Below are positions 7,576 through 14,493 of a DNA stretch of 64,000 nucleotides, piece after piece. Every line of letters starts with the position of its first letter. Within the stretch, counting starts at the first letter, position 1. A program made the translations under genes and the position numbers. Source of the DNA: Chloroflexota bacterium (GTDB lineage: Bacteria > Chloroflexota > Dehalococcoidia > UBA3495); NCBI GenBank assembly GCA_022563275.1, contig JADFNR010000002.1:1-64000 (forward strand), in the 5' to 3' direction. The notes under the pieces are model-generated. The model ran no database searches. It saw only the letters and a program-made list of their open reading frames with translations, and was not told the origin of the DNA.

Positions 7576-8418
7576 TTACCCCAACATCTCCCCGGCCAGT
7601 TTCTCCAGGCCGGATATGGCCTCGCCTGGCGCGGTGGAGGGCAGCCGGACGGTGGCCATGTCGGCCCCTGCGTCCTCCATCTGTTTTATCTCGTCACGGC
7701 TGGAGGCGCCGTAGACCAATATCTGGATGCTCTTGGGGTCGCGTCCGGCGGCGTCAGCCAGTTCATCCAATGACGCCCGGCCCGCCTTGACGCTCTCGGG
7801 GGTGGCCCGCACCGGCATCCAACCGTCGCCGTAGCTGACAACGCGCTTGAATACGTTTTTTGCCGCCCCGCCCAGGAAAATTGGGGGATGGGGCTTTTGG
7901 ACCGGCTTGGGAAAGACCCGGACCGGAGGGAAGTCGTAAAAACGGCCGTGGTATTCGCCCTCGTCCTTGGTCCACAGTTCCTTCATGGCCTCGACGGCTT
8001 CCCGGGCCTGGGTCCAGCGATGGTCGAAGTCGCCGCCCATGATTTCCGTCTCCTCCCGCAGCCATCCGGTGCCGATGCCGAATATGAACCGCCCGCCCGA
8101 GTGGAAATCCAGGGCGGCTATCTGCTTGGCCTGGACCAATGGGTTGTGTTCGGGAATGAGGCAGATGCTGGTGCCCAGCATGATCTTGCTGGTGGTGGCG
8201 GAGGCGATGGCCAGGCAGATGAATGGGTCGGCCATGTCGCTCATGGATGGGGGTATGCTGCCGTCGGGGGTGCCGCCGTACTTGGACGTGGTGTGCACCG
8301 GGATTATGGGATGCTCGGCGATCCAGAGGGACTGGAACCCAAGGTCCTCCGCCTTCTTGGCGATGGCGCCGATGTCTCCTGTATCACTGTTGACGGCCAC
8401 GTTTACCCCGACTTTCAT
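7576..8418 (-). CDS. LLM class oxidoreductase, F420-dependent TIGR03619-like
   Basis: A 280-residue luciferase-like protein, shorter than the LLM at 3449. It shows AKKAEDLGFQSLWIAEHPIIP, SKIMLGTSICLIPEHNPLVQAKQIAALD and the strand GGRFIFGIGTGWLREETEIMG, then RVFPKPVQKPHPPIFLGG. These match the F420-dependent subgroup named TIGR03619. It is the first gene of a two-gene operon with the amidohydrolase 4 nt downstream. An oxidation followed by hydrolysis of the product is a reasonable but unproved reading. Confidence 0.87.
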   Translation of the reverse strand: MKVGVNVAVNSDTGDIGAIAKKAEDLGFQSLWIAEHPIIPVHTTSKYGGTPDGSIPPSMSDMADPFICLAIASATTSKIMLGTSICLIPEHNPLVQAKQIAALDFHSGGRFIFGIGTGWLREETEIMGGDFDHRWTQAREAVEAMKELWTKDEGEYHGRFYDFPPVRVFPKPVQKPHPPIFLGGAAKNVFKRVVSYGDGWMPVRATPESVKAGRASLDELADAAGRDPKSIQILVYGASSRDEIKQMEDAGADMATVRLPSTAPGEAISGLEKLAGEMLG

Positions 8419-8566
8419 CGCGTCTCCTCTGGTTGGTCAGCCTGGTGAAAAAGTGCCCCGATGGTACCACGCCTGGCGCGTTTTTGCTCTAAGGAGTAGT
8501 TTAAGTCGAGTACAATGATGCCGCTGTCATTGCTCCAGCTATCCGGTCCGAAGATAACGCCGTTAA

Positions 8567-9052
8567 ATGACTTTTCCTCAAGCGGTTTCCTCTGGATTCC
8601 GCAGGTATTTTGATTTCAGGACCAGGTCCAGCCGGTCGGAATACTGGTGGTGGACCTTGTTCTCCTTACTGCTCTCCATAGCCGCAACGGTCCTGGATGC
8701 GTTGTTATTCGGAGGGTCGGCGATCCTAGACACCATTAGCTCTCTGGCCATATTGATACCTGGGATAGCCGTGGCCGTCAGGCGTCTCCATGACATCGGC
8801 CGGTCGGGATGGTGGTTTCTGATCGTGTTCACGATCATAGGGATCTTCCTGCTCCTCTACTGGTACCTTAAACCTGGAACCCGGGGGACCAACGATTACG
8901 GGCCTGACCCCCTCCGTTCACCCACCGGCCCGGAGTTTGAAGGGATCGCAGGAGCATTTAGCTCTCAGGATGGCGCCGGATTTTGCGCCGCCTGTGGCAC
9001 CGCGTTGGAAGCCGACGCCAATTTTTGCCTATCGTGCGGCGCCGCAGTCTGA
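8567..9052 (+). CDS. DUF805 membrane protein with C-terminal zinc ribbon
   Basis: A 161-residue protein. Residues 1-115 match the DUF805 family: an amphipathic FDFRTRSSRSEYWWWTLF start, three to four hydrophobic segments and the invariant RLHDIGRSGWW between them. DUF805 proteins are inner-membrane proteins of unknown role. Residues about 138-160 add a small treble-clef-like ribbon, CAACG then CLSCG, as in many zinc-ribbon tails. A TACAAT -10-like hexamer lies at 8511. The next gene encodes another small membrane protein, so the pair may be functionally linked. Confidence 0.82.
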   Translation: MTFPQAVSSGFRRYFDFRTRSSRSEYWWWTLFSLLLSIAATVLDALLFGGSAILDTISSLAILIPGIAVAVRRLHDIGRSGWWFLIVFTIIGIFLLLYWYLKPGTRGTNDYGPDPLRSPTGPEFEGIAGAFSSQDGAGFCAACGTALEADANFCLSCGAAV

Positions 9053-9112
9053 CCCGATTTCCGCTCGACTTAGGGGTTCTCACGCTGGAATCATGTGGTA
9101 GAATACCCACGT

Positions 9113-9634
9113 ATGCAACAGACACAAGAACAGCCCCTCCACTGGGACAACCACAGGACCAACCTGAATCTGACGTTCATCTTCGCGTTGATCGTCGCCG
9201 TGATTGGAATTCTAGGACAGCCGGTGCTCTTCGTCATCGGTATCGGCGTGGCCATCTATAGCTGGCTGACCAACCCCAAGCAATACCTGATCTACCGCGA
9301 TGCCTTGGTGATCGTCTACGGACGGCCCAGGATCAAGTCTTACCCATTCCAGGAGATATCCCACCTGGAGACGTTGTCGCTGCCCATCGGGGACCGGCTG
9401 AGGGTCCGCATGGTGAACGGAAACCGCTTGATGCTCCTGACCAAGGACTCCGAAACGTTCCGAATCAAGCTGGATGAAGCGCTGGACGCTTTCCACGGTG
9501 GACAGCGGGGAACGGACTACACTAAGGAGATTGAATCAGGCGCCCGGACCGAGACGGAGCCAGAGATTCAGGAGGCTCCCCCGGAGCAACGCATGGGCGA
9601 GAGTTCCGGCGAAGACGACGACGTTCCTTACTAG
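9113..9634 (+). CDS. Membrane protein with PH-like C-terminal region, unknown function
   Basis: A 173-residue protein not assigned to a named family. Residues 17-55 form two membrane segments (LTFIFALIVAVIGILG and VLFVIGIGVAIYSWL). The part after YLIYRDALVIVYGRPRIKSYPFQEI resembles the bacterial PH-domain layout of membrane-anchored proteins, and the last 50 residues are acidic and disordered. ATG 9113 is preferred over an in-frame GTG at 9095, because TAGAAT at 9099-9104 looks like a -10 element. That would put the transcript start at or next to the ATG, that is, a leaderless mRNA. Confidence 0.6.
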   Translation: MQQTQEQPLHWDNHRTNLNLTFIFALIVAVIGILGQPVLFVIGIGVAIYSWLTNPKQYLIYRDALVIVYGRPRIKSYPFQEISHLETLSLPIGDRLRVRMVNGNRLMLLTKDSETFRIKLDEALDAFHGGQRGTDYTKEIESGARTETEPEIQEAPPEQRMGESSGEDDDVPY

Positions 9635-9661
9635 ACTCTCGCAACCCATTCCAGAAAATTG

Positions 9662-9696
9662 ATCCCGGCTCTTTGGTAGAGCCGGGATTTTGTTTT
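9662..9696 (+). terminator. Intrinsic terminator
   Basis: A 10-bp stem (9662-9671 with 9679-9688), 7-nt loop and a T-rich tail. It closes the small membrane-protein transcript and faces the convergent companion gene. Confidence 0.85.
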
Positions 9697-9723
9697 GCCG
9701 GAGATTTTCCAGGCGAGCCTTGT

Positions 9724-10773
9724 TCAGGGAAGGTGTACTTCTTTGGTTACCGCGGTGGTGTCGCCAAAGTTGCCGCAGTAGAGGACGTGATAGGGTTCCG
9801 GCCCGCCGGAAACCACGATTATGATGTCGCCGGCCGACTTGCAGGGGCAGACCCGGTCGCCGTCCATGGCGAAACCGTCTTCGTAGGTGATGACCGAGGT
9901 CTCCTTGGGAAACCGGTCGATGGGCACCTTGCAAAGTTCAAAGAGCGCTTCCTTGACCATCTGCTTGGTATAGCCCCGGTCCGAGAAGATCTGGGCATGG
10001 CCCGGCGTAAGTATGACCAAGGGGTTGCCGGCGGCCAAGAGATAGTTGTTGTCGCTGATATCGGCCATGGCGCTGGCGATCATGGTCAAGAAGCTCTCCG
10101 GCTCTTTGTAGAAGGTGAGACAATTGCTGAAACCCTGCGTGCCCACCACGGTGACAGTGCTCTGGTCCGGCGGGAAACCGCGCTCAACGTGGAGCGGCTC
10201 CCAGACGCTATCCTCCTCGTTCTCCCCCATGCAGGAGATGTACTTGGCCGGGCTGCCGTGGACCGACATGTCGGTGGACCAGGGCTTGGCCCCGCCAACG
10301 TTCAGCAACAAGAGCCGCACCGCCCTTCCGATGGTGGCGTTGGCCCGGTAACCCGGCCCCAGCGTTCCCCGTCCGCTATTCAGCCCGATCAATTCCCGCA
10401 CCGGCCCGTTGACGATCAGCAACGGCGACACCGGATTTGTAGTGGTCTGCAGGCCGTGGATGTTGAAGGCGGGCTCCGTGATGGCCTGGACAGCGGCGAT
10501 CAAGACGGGCATGTATTCGGGGAGACAACCGGCCATGACGGCATTCACGGCGATCTTCTCCACGGTGGCCGACCCGGCGTCCGGGTTGATGTAACCCACC
10601 AGTTCCGAAGCGTCGCGTTGGGCGTACTCCAGCATGGCGCGCACCCGCCCGGCGGTGGGAGGAATCACCGGCAGCCCGTCTGACCAGCCCTGGTCGAGCA
10701 TGAACTGAAAAACGGCGTCCGGGGAGTCTTCTATGTCAAACGGGGTCGAGCTTAGCTCTGGAGGCGTTGCCAT
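9724..10773 (-). CDS. UGSC-associated companion protein, copy 1
   Basis: A 349-residue protein of unknown function encoded downstream of a UGSC selenoprotein. It is paralogous to the protein at 37491-38558. Shared blocks are QGW[ST]DGLPV[IV]PPT near residue 29, EK[IL]A[VI]NAVMAGCxPEY, the LGPGYRANATIGRAVRL block and a cysteine-acid block CxxENE...WEP. There is no signal peptide or membrane segment. The two cysteines kept in both copies (in MAGCxPEY and CxxENE) are candidate redox partners for the selenocysteine. This copy also has CPCK near residue 312. Its start has AGGAGTAACC upstream. A hairpin and U-run separate it from the UGSC gene. Confidence 0.72.
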   Translation of the reverse strand: MATPPELSSTPFDIEDSPDAVFQFMLDQGWSDGLPVIPPTAGRVRAMLEYAQRDASELVGYINPDAGSATVEKIAVNAVMAGCLPEYMPVLIAAVQAITEPAFNIHGLQTTTNPVSPLLIVNGPVRELIGLNSGRGTLGPGYRANATIGRAVRLLLLNVGGAKPWSTDMSVHGSPAKYISCMGENEEDSVWEPLHVERGFPPDQSTVTVVGTQGFSNCLTFYKEPESFLTMIASAMADISDNNYLLAAGNPLVILTPGHAQIFSDRGYTKQMVKEALFELCKVPIDRFPKETSVITYEDGFAMDGDRVCPCKSAGDIIIVVSGGPEPYHVLYCGNFGDTTAVTKEVHLP

Positions 10774-10797
10774 TGGTTACTCCTGACCGGTATCACC

Positions 10798-10840
10798 GAA
10801 AAATAAAACCGCTCCCTCTGAAATAACCGGAAGGAGCGGA
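10798..10840 (-). terminator. Terminator-like hairpin between UGSC 1 and its companion
   Basis: On the minus strand CCGCTCC pairs with GGAGCGG (10839-10833 with 10815-10809) and is followed at once by TTTTATTTTT. It sits between two genes that appear to form one unit, so it probably sets their relative expression. The second UGSC locus has an analogous hairpin at 38627-38663. Confidence 0.7.
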
Positions 10841-10859
10841 TAGGTCGCCGCGGTGGATG

Positions 10860-11414
10860 TTAACTGTTCTTTTCGGCTTCCGGCCCGCGCAGCTGGGCGA
10901 CGATCAGGTTGACGGCTTCTTCAGCCACTGTGCGCACCACGTCCGGCTCTACATACTCGGTGAGTTCGGTCTTGGGCAGGACCACCATGGGGGCATCGGG
11001 CACGCCGTTCCCCCGCATGGACGCCTTGGCCAAGGCGGTGAACCGCTCGGTCACTAACACCACCGAGGGCATGCCGCTCTTGATCAGTCTAACGCTGTCG
11101 TGGACACTCCACGCCGTGCAGGACCCTCAATTCGCCAGCCCGACGATGGCCACTTGGGCCCTTTCCACCACCTCATCGAAGGTCTCTTGGGGAGCGGCCG
11201 AGGCGAGAGGAATCAGCTTCTCAAAGACCTCGGCCACGCCGTATTGTTCCTTGAGGATGATGCCGATCTGCTCGGCTATGATGTTCATGCTGGTCCAGCG
11301 GTTGTTCAAGATGGCCACCGTGGCCCCTTGAAGGTCCGCGATGTGGGGGATGTCGCCCTCCATGGGACGCCACGCCTCCGCCGCCGGACTGAGTATGGAC
11401 AACCTGTTAGCCAT
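10860..11414 (-). CDS. UGSC-family selenoprotein, copy 1 (in-frame UGA = Sec96)
   Basis: Read through the TGA at 11129-11127, this is one 184-residue protein; conventional calling splits it into 95- and 70-residue pieces. Residues 30-95 look like an alternating beta/alpha Rossmann-type fold (ATVAILNN, AQVAIVGLAN). The Sec follows the second of these strands and opens UGSCTAWSVHDSVRLIKSGMP, so Sec96 and Cys99 form a selenenylsulfide-type U-x-x-C pair. A hairpin at the right distance behaves as a bacterial SECIS. UGSC proteins were recognised as a selenoprotein family in marine metagenomes; their reaction is unknown. A flavin reductase lies 62 nt upstream and a companion gene downstream. Confidence 0.9.
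11099..11113 (-). promoter_or_regulatory. bSECIS element of UGSC 1
   Basis: In the mRNA the UGA is followed after 13 nt by a 5-bp stem CGUGG/CCACG with loop AGUGU. A guanosine is in the first two loop positions and the loop starts 19 nt after the UGA. Both meet the published bacterial SECIS model (loop 16-37 nt away, G near the loop start). Confidence 0.75.
11127..11129 (-). other. Selenocysteine UGA codon (UGSC 1)
   Basis: The in-frame TGA is flanked by coding sequence on both sides in one frame: GLAN before and GSCTAW after. Confidence 0.9.
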
Positions 11415-11476
11415 GGTCCTGCTCCTTTACCGCGGGCGCTTTCACGTGAATATACCGGGCCTTGGCGCGGATAAAC

Positions 11477-12103
11477 TTACGGTTTAGCGGTCAGGCTTTT
11501 CTCGGGGTCGTAGACCGGGCGGACCATCTCGAAACGGTCGCTGGTGCGGCAGTACATGTTGCCCGCCATACGGCCGGTGGCCATCAACCTCTCTTGATTG
11601 ATGCGGTGGCCGTCAATGATATCGTCGCGGACGTGCATCAACAATATGGTGCCAATGACCAGACCGTGTTCGTGTTCGCCCGAGCCGATCTTCACGACCT
11701 GGTCCAACTTGCATTCTATATTCACCGGGGACTCGGCGACTCTGGGCGCCTTGACCATCTGGGAGGGCGCATGAGTGAGCCCGGCGATCTCGAACTCGTC
11801 CACGTCCTCGGGATACTCAGCCGCGGTGGCGTTCATCGCCTCGGCGATGGGGTCGACGACGATGTTGACCACGAATTCCCCGGTCTCTTCGATGTTCCGC
11901 AGGGTGTCTTTGCTCTTGTTCCCCACGTTTCGGGAAGAAGAGAAGACAACCGTGGTGTAAGACACGGCGTTGAAGAAGGAGTAAGGGGCCAGATTCACCA
12001 CGCCATCGGCTGATACCGTTGAGACGAATGCGATGGGACGGGGCACGATCACTCCGGTCAGCACGCGGTTAAATCCTTCAAAGTTCAATGGGTCGATTAT
12101 CAA
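11477..12103 (-). CDS. Flavin reductase-like flavoprotein
   Basis: A 208-residue protein with the split-barrel flavin-binding fold: RVLTGVIVPRPIAFVSTVSADGVVNLAPYSFFNAVSYTTVVFSSS is the diagnostic N-terminal run, followed by KDTLRNIEETGEFVVNIV. Such proteins bind FMN or reduce it for partner enzymes using NAD(P)H. It ends 62 nt before the UGSC 1 gene on the same strand, so it could supply reducing power to the selenoprotein (inference from position). It is divergent from the ThDP decarboxylase operon. Confidence 0.85.
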   Translation of the reverse strand: MIIDPLNFEGFNRVLTGVIVPRPIAFVSTVSADGVVNLAPYSFFNAVSYTTVVFSSSRNVGNKSKDTLRNIEETGEFVVNIVVDPIAEAMNATAAEYPEDVDEFEIAGLTHAPSQMVKAPRVAESPVNIECKLDQVVKIGSGEHEHGLVIGTILLMHVRDDIIDGHRINQERLMATGRMAGNMYCRTSDRFEMVRPVYDPEKSLTAKP

Positions 12104-12214
12104 TGCGATTCCTCCGCCTTAGTCTTACTGATTTTCTAGGGGGATCATATCCCGCGCCTAGGTCTTGCTGTCTGCTAGGGAGATTATAGCCTTCGATAAT
12201 GGGGCCGCCAAGTT

Positions 12215-12243
12215 TTGACATTCCAATGTCCCGCTGTTATGTT
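12215..12243 (+). promoter_or_regulatory. Promoter of the ThDP decarboxylase operon
   Basis: Consensus TTGACA (12215-12220), 17-nt spacer ending in an extended-10 TGT, then TATGTT (12238-12243). The predicted leader is about 60 nt. Confidence 0.7.
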
Positions 12244-12311
12244 GATAGCCGTTCACGCCTGGGGCGTTCCTGGGAACGAATATTCGAATGGCCCATGCGG
12301 GAGGGTGATAG

Positions 12312-12818
12312 ATGAACTGGGCGGAACAGATCGTCAAGACGCTCAAGGACTGGGATACGTCCATGATCGTCTATGTGCCCGACATATCCATCCACCAGGT
12401 AACCAGCCTGATAGACGAGGACCCCTTCTTCAGGTTGGTCTCGGCCACCAGGGAGGAGGAAGCCATCGGCATCGCGGTGGGGTCGTACGCAGTTGGCCGA
12501 AATGCCGCGGTATTCATGCAATCAAGCGGGTTCGGCAACAGCGTCAACGCCCTGGCCAGCCTGTGCATCCCCGCCAGGACTCCCATCCCCATGTTCATCA
12601 ACCTGCGCGGCGGACCCGGTGAATTCAACATAGCCCAGGTGGCCATGGGCCGCGCCGTGATACCCATCATGGACCAACTGGGATTGCCCCACTTCACCCT
12701 GGCCAACGACGGCAACATGGACAGATTACTGGACGGCGCCATGAAACTCTGCTACGCCAACCGGCAGCCCTTGGCGATCTGCCTGACCCAGATGCTGCAC
12801 GGAGGCAAACTTGCATAG
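12312..12818 (+). CDS. Sulfo-/phosphonopyruvate decarboxylase-like, alpha subunit
   Basis: A 168-residue ThDP-enzyme PYR domain, as in the alpha subunit (ComD) of sulfopyruvate decarboxylase or the N-terminal half of phosphonopyruvate decarboxylase. The motif SATREEEAIGIAVGSYAVG contains the conserved glutamate that activates the cofactor; MQSSGFGNSVNALASL and FINLRGGPGEFN are also family blocks. It would decarboxylate a 2-oxoacid carrying an acidic group together with the beta subunit encoded next, with which it overlaps by 8 nt. ComDE normally serves coenzyme M synthesis; in bacteria a sulfonate or phosphonate catabolic role is more likely. Confidence 0.85.
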   Translation: MNWAEQIVKTLKDWDTSMIVYVPDISIHQVTSLIDEDPFFRLVSATREEEAIGIAVGSYAVGRNAAVFMQSSGFGNSVNALASLCIPARTPIPMFINLRGGPGEFNIAQVAMGRAVIPIMDQLGLPHFTLANDGNMDRLLDGAMKLCYANRQPLAICLTQMLHGGKLA

Positions 12819-13383
12819 GTTCGAGGCCACTCAGTTAGTGTCGCGCCTGGCCGGGGAATCGCCCATCGTCGGCAATCTGGGCCCAACTTCCGACGAGCTC
12901 TGGCACGCCGGGCACCGGGACCGGAATTTCTACACCTACGGCAGCATGGGCCTCTGTTCATCCATCGCCCTTGGGATGGCCATGGCCACCGATGAACAGG
13001 TCATATCCCTCGACGGCGACGGGTCGCTGCTCATGAACCTGGGGGCGATCGCATCGATAGGGCGGGAAAAACCCAAGAACCTGACCGTCGTGGTCTGGGA
13101 CAACGAGAAATGGGGCCAGACCGGCGGGCAGACGAGCCACACCGGCATGGGCACCGACCTGGAGCAGGTGGCCCGGAGCTGCGGTATCACCCGCACCAAG
13201 ACGGTATCTGACCTGGAAGACCTGGAGGCCGCCGTCACGGAGGCCCTGGCGTCAGACGGGCCGAATTTCATCGTGGCCAAGATAGAAGAGACGGAGTACC
13301 TGCCGGTGGCCCCGGTGGAACCCGAGTTCACCCTCTACCGGTTCCGGAACACCTTCGTGGAACCGCGGCAGCCGGGCGGCTGA
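12811..13383 (+). CDS. Sulfo-/phosphonopyruvate decarboxylase-like, beta subunit
   Basis: A 190-residue ThDP-binding (PP) domain. The cofactor signature begins at SLDGDGSLLMNLGAIASIG and closes with VVVWDNEKWG about 30 residues later, the GDG...N pattern that holds Mg-diphosphate. The upstream block LGPTSDELWHAGHRDRNFYTYGSMGLCSSIALGMAMA is typical of ComE. The TTG start at 12811 is set by GGAGG at 12801-12805 with 6-nt spacing and overlaps the alpha-subunit stop, so the subunits are translationally coupled. Confidence 0.86.
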   Translation: MHRFEATQLVSRLAGESPIVGNLGPTSDELWHAGHRDRNFYTYGSMGLCSSIALGMAMATDEQVISLDGDGSLLMNLGAIASIGREKPKNLTVVVWDNEKWGQTGGQTSHTGMGTDLEQVARSCGITRTKTVSDLEDLEAAVTEALASDGPNFIVAKIEETEYLPVAPVEPEFTLYRFRNTFVEPRQPGG

Positions 13384-13470
13384 CCGCCCAGTCCCGCCCC
13401 GTCATTCCAGCGAAAGCTGGCCTCATTCATGGGCTAATCGCAAGGCCGCGATAGCCGCTCATAGCGTGAC
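13384..13470. other. Short intergenic stretch with a dispersed-repeat arm
   Basis: It contains CGTCATTCCAGCGAAAGCTGG (13400-13420), an arm of a short repeat seen between genes in many bacterial genomes, here without its full partner arm. Confidence 0.4.
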
Positions 13471-13511
13471 AAAATAAAAGAGGCCCGCCGTGCCGCGGGC
13501 CTCTTTTATTT
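13471..13511. terminator. Bidirectional intrinsic terminator
   Basis: A 17-bp stem (13472-13488 with 13495-13511), 6-nt loop, with A-tract and T-tract on opposite ends. It serves the convergent ThDP decarboxylase and deiodinase-like genes. Confidence 0.92.
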
Positions 13512-13525
13512 CAACCTCCGGAGAA

Positions 13526-14278
13526 CTAGCCGATTTTAACGCCGGCCTCCATCTTCTGGAGAGCTTCATCCAACTCGTCAAGGTCAAAGAAGTGGGGTCC
13601 GGCGCCCCCGTGGTAGACAACCTTGCCGTCCTTGCCGATCAGATACAGCCGCTCCGGGGCCGCCCCGTAGGCCTCGTCGATGGCGTTGTCCATCTCTTCC
13701 ACCAGGGTTGGTATCGAGATTTTCAGACCGATGCTGCACGACTGGGCGGCCTCTTCACGCTCGTCGAAGCTCTGGTGCTGGCGGAACAGAACGTCGTCGC
13801 TGATGTTGGAATCAACCTGCCAGCCGTCGGTGGGGTGGGCTTCCTGAATGTAGACCACGAAGAACTCCACCCGGTCTTGGTACCGGCTGTACAGCAGCTC
13901 CATGCGCTCAACCTGAGCACGGAAGGGAGGTCAAGTGTAGCTGCCAAATATCAGGGCGACGGGCCGCCGACCTTTGAAGCTGGACAGCCTGACCCGTTCA
14001 TCAAAACCCATGGGGGAGCCCATGCGTTTTAGGTTGAAATCCGGGGGGACCTCTCCCACATGGGGGCCCATCTCATCCCTGGCCACCACGGCTTCCATGG
14101 CCTGGCGCAGGATGTCCGTAAGCCCTGCGCCGACTGCGTCCAACATCTCCCGGGCCGGCATCTGGCCGCCGGAGGCCGCCTTACGTTCGGTGCGGTAGTC
14201 GTCGATGAATTCCCGGAACTGTTTCCGGTCGTCTCCTTTCAGGTTTCCCATTATCCGGTCTCGGTCCGCTTTCAGCAT
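13526..14278 (-). CDS. Iodothyronine-deiodinase-like selenoprotein (in-frame UGA = Sec116)
   Basis: Read through the TGA at 13933-13931 this gives a 250-residue protein; plain ORF calling splits it in two. After a ~90-residue helical N-terminal region comes a thioredoxin-fold domain with PVALIFGSYT-U-PPFRAQ, the deiodinase active-site signature. It continues with VEFFVVYIQEAHPTDGW, which is also diagnostic of the deiodinase family, and ends LYLIGKDGKVVYHGGAGPHFFD. Vertebrate members remove iodine reductively; bacterial members are of unknown substrate and may act as peroxiredoxin-like or reductive dehalogenating enzymes. A SECIS-like hairpin follows the UGA and a TTGTTA-17-TACAAT promoter lies upstream. 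Confidence 0.9.
13904..13920 (-). promoter_or_regulatory. bSECIS element of the deiodinase-like gene
   Basis: A 6-bp stem GUGCUC/GAGCGC (one G-U pair) encloses loop AGGUU beginning 17 nt after the UGA, with G at the second loop position. It fits the bacterial SECIS model. Confidence 0.72.
13931..13933 (-). other. Selenocysteine UGA codon (deiodinase-like)
   Basis: The TGA lies exactly where family members have Sec or Cys, between FGSYT and PPF. Confidence 0.9.
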
Positions 14279-14340
14279 TCGAGCTTTCCCTCAACATTCG
14301 TTCTGCCCGGCTCCAGCCGGGTTTGGTTAGGCTTCGGGTC

Positions 14341-14369
14341 ATTGTATTCGCCACGCTTAATGATAACAA
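14341..14369 (-). promoter_or_regulatory. Promoter of the deiodinase-like gene
   Basis: Minus-strand TTGTTA (14369-14364), 17-nt spacer, TACAAT (14346-14341); leader about 56 nt. Confidence 0.55.
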
Positions 14370-14424
14370 CCCTCAGTAGGTAGACACGTAGCTAGAAAGA
14401 TAAACGATCGGTACAAAACCGGGG

Positions 14425-14467
14425 AAAGAAAAGACCCGGGCGGAGCAGTTAAACTCCGCCCGGGTCC
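14425..14467 (-). terminator. Intrinsic terminator of the dienelactone hydrolase gene
   Basis: A 13-bp GC-rich stem (14433-14445 with 14454-14466), 8-nt loop, followed on the minus strand by CTTTTCTTT. Confidence 0.88.
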
Positions 14468-14493
14468 TTTGTGCGCGAGAAAAAATCTTGCGG

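Noticed and set aside
9095..9112. GTG start for the small membrane protein
   Set aside because: It falls inside a probable -10 region; the ATG at 9113 is better placed.
9673..10683. 336-codon plus-strand frame opposite companion 1
   Set aside because: Starts inside a terminator hairpin and lacks homology features; the minus-strand protein has a conserved paralogue.
10860..11414. Frameshift or sequencing error in the UGSC genes
   Set aside because: Both copies keep one uninterrupted frame apart from a TGA at the same motif position, with matching SECIS stems.
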